The notes under the pieces are model-generated. The model was not told the DNA's origin. It saw nothing but the letters and a program-made list of their open reading frames with translations, and did no database searches. Of a stretch of 64,000 nucleotides of DNA, positions 62,012 through 64,000 are shown in pieces. Source of the DNA: Woeseiaceae bacterium (GTDB lineage: Bacteria > Pseudomonadota > Gammaproteobacteria > Steroidobacterales > Woeseiaceae); assembly GCA_028289545.1 (NCBI GenBank), contig JANQPG010000013.1:1-64000 (forward strand), read 5' to 3'. Numbering within the stretch: position 1 is the stretch's first letter; every line of letters starts with the position of its first letter. A program made the translations under genes and the position numbers.

Positions 62012-62635
62012 ATGGTTGTATCACCCCGGGGGCAGCCAGTGTCCGGAACCAGCTCATACAAGAAGATACTGAGGCACATCATCAAGCCGAAGGTGTCGGT
62101 AACGGTTGGCCGTAAGGTCCAGGAGATGACCGATACGCAGGCCTACCGGTTCGCCGAGCTGTCGCAGGATGATGCCAGGTCGTCGCATGCATCGGACGAC
62201 GGCCCGTTCGAGCGCTCCCGGTATTCGCTGGAAGAGGCGGCTTTCCGTCTGATGGTCAGCGAAGACGAGATCTTGCGGCGCGCTGCGGCCGGGAAGGTCA
62301 ATCTGTATACCAGCGCGGCCGGGTTCGAGGGTCGCTGGCGACGACTGGACGATAGCGGTGCCGCGATGGAGTCGTCCGTGAGGACGCTCAGTGCCGGCTA
62401 TCTGGCGTTGACTGCGTCTTCCAGCAAGGAGTTGGCGCTGACGGGGGATATCCGCGTTCTGATTGTCGAGTTACCGGAACCGCCCGTGCCCGCGGCTCTC
62501 GAGGTCGACGGCGAGACGCTGCAGGAGCTGTCGGTGTGGGGCGGCGGCAAGAAATGCTTTTGCCTCCGCGAGCCTCGAGCCGTCGGGCGGCACGACGTTG
62601 TGCTGCTGGCGCCATTGGACGGCGGCAGTCCCTGA
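62012..62635 (+). CDS. protein with possible helix-turn-helix, function unknown
   Basis: 207 aa from the ATG at 62012, which has TTGGAG close upstream. Starts at 61934 and 62126 are also possible. RYSLEEAAFRLMVSEDEILRRAAAGKVNLYT (about residues 66-100) has helix-turn-helix form. The C-terminal half is strand-rich and contains a KKCFCLREP pair of Cys. No family is recognised. It lies upstream of the ars genes and may be a regulator. Confidence 0.55.
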   Translation: MVVSPRGQPVSGTSSYKKILRHIIKPKVSVTVGRKVQEMTDTQAYRFAELSQDDARSSHASDDGPFERSRYSLEEAAFRLMVSEDEILRRAAAGKVNLYTSAAGFEGRWRRLDDSGAAMESSVRTLSAGYLALTASSSKELALTGDIRVLIVELPEPPVPAALEVDGETLQELSVWGGGKKCFCLREPRAVGRHDVVLLAPLDGGSP

Positions 62636-62722
62636 TTGTTACAGAACGATTTTCCTGCCGATCGGCCCGTGCGGAGAGGACAGGGGCTTGACCTCAATCA
62701 ATATGTCCACTATTCTGGAAAT

Positions 62723-63115
62723 ATGGAAATACAGAAAGCCATCATCGTATTCGACGCGCTCTCGCAGGAGACGCGCCTGAAGGCATTTCGGCTGCTCGTG
62801 CAGGCAGGGCCCGAAGGTATGCCGGCCGGCGCGCTCAGCGAGGCGCTGGATACACCGCACAACACCATGTCCTTTCATCTCAATCATTTGTCGAACGCGG
62901 GCGTCGTGTCGTCGGAGCGCCAGGGGCGCTCAATCATCTATTCAGCGAATTTCCAGGTCATGAGCGACCTGATTGCCTTTATGGTGCGCGACTGCTGCAG
63001 CGCGGACGTTGCAAGCGTCCGTGAAGACAGCAAAACGGGATGTGCCGTGGTCGAGCTGAGTGGCGTAGCGGTGGATGGTTTTTGCGACGCGACGGAAGGC
63101 CGTCGACGGCAATAG
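62723..63115 (+). CDS. arsR: ArsR-family arsenical-responsive repressor
   Basis: 130 aa from the ATG at 62723. The winged helix reads DALSQETRLKAFRLLVQAGPEGMPAGALSEALDTPHNTMSFHLNHLSNAGVV, and the Cys-rich tail (VRDCCSADVASV...SKTGC) could bind As(III) or organoarsenicals, in a position different from the classic E. coli ArsR. It is first in an operon with arsI and arsC and would relieve repression when arsenic binds. Confidence 0.9.
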   Translation: MEIQKAIIVFDALSQETRLKAFRLLVQAGPEGMPAGALSEALDTPHNTMSFHLNHLSNAGVVSSERQGRSIIYSANFQVMSDLIAFMVRDCCSADVASVREDSKTGCAVVELSGVAVDGFCDATEGRRRQ

Positions 63116-63135
63116 ACAAACCGGAGGTAAGAATT

Positions 63136-63567
63136 ATGAAACGCTTACACGTGCATGTCGGTGTCGAGAGCATCGAGAAGAGTATTGGTTTCTACAGCGC
63201 ACTGTTCGGCGCGGAGCCGACCACCGTCAAACACGACTACGCCAAGTGGTTGCTGGAGGACCCGCGCGTCAACTTCGCAATATCGCTGCGCGACGGGCAG
63301 ACGGGCCTTGCCCATCTGGGCCTTCAGGTTGACGAGTCGGACGAACTCGATCATCTCAGAGTTAGGCTGGCGGAGACATCTCAGCCGCTCAGCCACGAAG
63401 GGGAGACGGAGTGCTGCTACGCACAGTCGGACAAGTCCTGGGTAGAAGATCCTTCAGGCATTGCGTGGGAAGCTTTTGTGACGATGAAAGAAGTGGATTC
63501 GCCGAGCGTTAGAGTCGGCGCGCCGCCAAAACGCCCGGCTGCAGCAGAGGGGTGTTGCAAGCCGTGA
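63136..63567 (+). CDS. arsI: ArsI-type C-As lyase (VOC family)
   Basis: 143 aa from the ATG at 63136, with GGAGGT eight bases upstream. KRLHVHVGVESIEKSIGFYSALFGAEP is the VOC start, and TECCYAQSDKSWVEDPSGIAWEAF carries the adjacent Cys pair that binds trivalent organoarsenicals in ArsI/CadI proteins. ArsI cleaves the carbon-arsenic bond of methylarsenite with Fe(II) and O2. A CC pair at the C-terminus (EGCCKP) may also bind metal. It overlaps arsC by 4 bp. Confidence 0.9.
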   Translation: MKRLHVHVGVESIEKSIGFYSALFGAEPTTVKHDYAKWLLEDPRVNFAISLRDGQTGLAHLGLQVDESDELDHLRVRLAETSQPLSHEGETECCYAQSDKSWVEDPSGIAWEAFVTMKEVDSPSVRVGAPPKRPAAAEGCCKP

Positions 63568-63974
63568 AGCGCGTTCTCGTTGTGTGCACCGGTAACTCGT
63601 GCCGGTCAATCATGGCAGAAGCGCTGATTAACCAGCTGGGAGAAGGGCGTTACGAAGCGCATAGCGCTGGCAGCACGCCTGCGGGCTACGTGCATCCCAA
63701 GTCGCTGGAGACGCTGTCGCGTCACGGGATTGCCGTCGGCGCGACGCGCAGCAAATCCTGGGACGAGTTCGAGGGTCAACACTTCGACTGGGTGATTACG
63801 GTCTGCGATAGTGCGGCGGAAGAAAGCTGCCCGGTTTTTGCGGGTCCGAGCGAGCGGCTGCACTGGAGCACGCCGGACCCTGCGAAAGCAGAGGGCACTG
63901 ACGACGAGATCGATCGAGCCTTCGACGAGGCGTATCAGATGTTGAAGGACAGAGTAGAGAGTCATTTGTTATGA
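63564..63974 (+). CDS. arsC: arsenate reductase, LMW-phosphatase type
   Basis: 136 aa from a GTG start overlapping the arsI stop (GTGA). VLVVCTGNSCRSIMAEALIN holds the C-x(5)-R phosphatase loop, and ITVCDSAAEESCPVF supplies the two redox Cys used in thioredoxin-dependent ArsC. It reduces As(V) to As(III) for export. The exporter or another ars gene probably follows outside the window. Confidence 0.92.
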   Translation: MKRVLVVCTGNSCRSIMAEALINQLGEGRYEAHSAGSTPAGYVHPKSLETLSRHGIAVGATRSKSWDEFEGQHFDWVITVCDSAAEESCPVFAGPSERLHWSTPDPAKAEGTDDEIDRAFDEAYQMLKDRVESHLL

Positions 63975-63984
63975 GCCTGACTTC

Positions 63985-64000
63985 ATGAGCGACGTGTTGT
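63985..64000 (+). CDS. possible start of the next ars gene (partial)
   Basis: An ATG 11 bp after the arsC stop, open to the end of the window (five codons, MSDVL). A transporter gene such as arsB/acr3 or arsH would be expected here. The call rests on context only. Confidence 0.3.

Overview
The window reads as chromosome of a free-living, aerobic, probably marine gammaproteobacterium of moderately high GC. The basis is a gammaproteobacterial-type initiator tRNA, large TonB-dependent receptors with ECF/FecR signalling, a UbiM-type ubiquinone hydroxylase, sodium:solute symporters, a secreted sulfatase and many exported hydrolases. A relative of Woeseiaceae or Steroidobacterales is my guess, not a demonstrated placement. 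No rRNA, CRISPR array, transposase or integrase was found.

Region 1 (1-4420) is the most unusual part. An intact initiator tRNA-fMet gene (14-90) is followed by four further copies of its 3' end (276-300, 481-505, 3278-3295 and a decayed one near 4354-4366). Three of these are followed by a terminator-like hairpin. The spacers between copies are two near-empty units of about 205-210 bp, a 2.8-kb unit and a 1.1-kb unit. The 2.8-kb unit carries an uncharacterised membrane module: a 43-aa ORF, a 144-aa three-helix protein, and a 553-aa membrane protein with a Rossmann-like middle and tandem winged-helix-like C-terminus. The 1.1-kb unit carries an orphan gene and a dead parDE. This resembles serial site-specific insertion of integrase-less (CIME-like) cassettes at a tRNA.

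Region 2 (4.4-16.9 kb) holds an ArsR/SRPBCC pair with its operator, an arylamine N-acetyltransferase, a short neutral-ceramidase-like enzyme, a DUF305-LVIVD fusion protein, an S9 peptidase, a DUF3311/sodium symporter pair, ArgE, and an SRPBCC gene with two identical palindromes in its promoter. Region 3 (16.9-34.3 kb) has exported orphans, a beta-helix protein, a four-gene DUF1538-DUF1538-PII-CBS operon, two LysR-controlled loci, a group of small secreted Cys-containing proteins, a sulfatase lipoprotein, an AraC/aldo-keto reductase divergon, a class C serine hydrolase and a SOUL protein.

Region 4 (34.5-52 kb) begins with a very large repeat lipoprotein and its translationally coupled partner. 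It continues with a catabolic-looking cluster: XRE-cupin regulator, cyclophilin and MFS permease on one strand; TonB-dependent receptor, HyuA, HyuB and an EthD-like protein on the other; then UbiM, small-molecule-binding proteins and a second sodium symporter. Region 5 (52-64 kb) has an exported ankyrin protein, an ECF sigma / anti-sigma / STN-containing TonB receptor signalling set, a CNNM/CorC-type membrane protein, and the start of an ars operon (arsR, arsI, arsC) that runs off the window.
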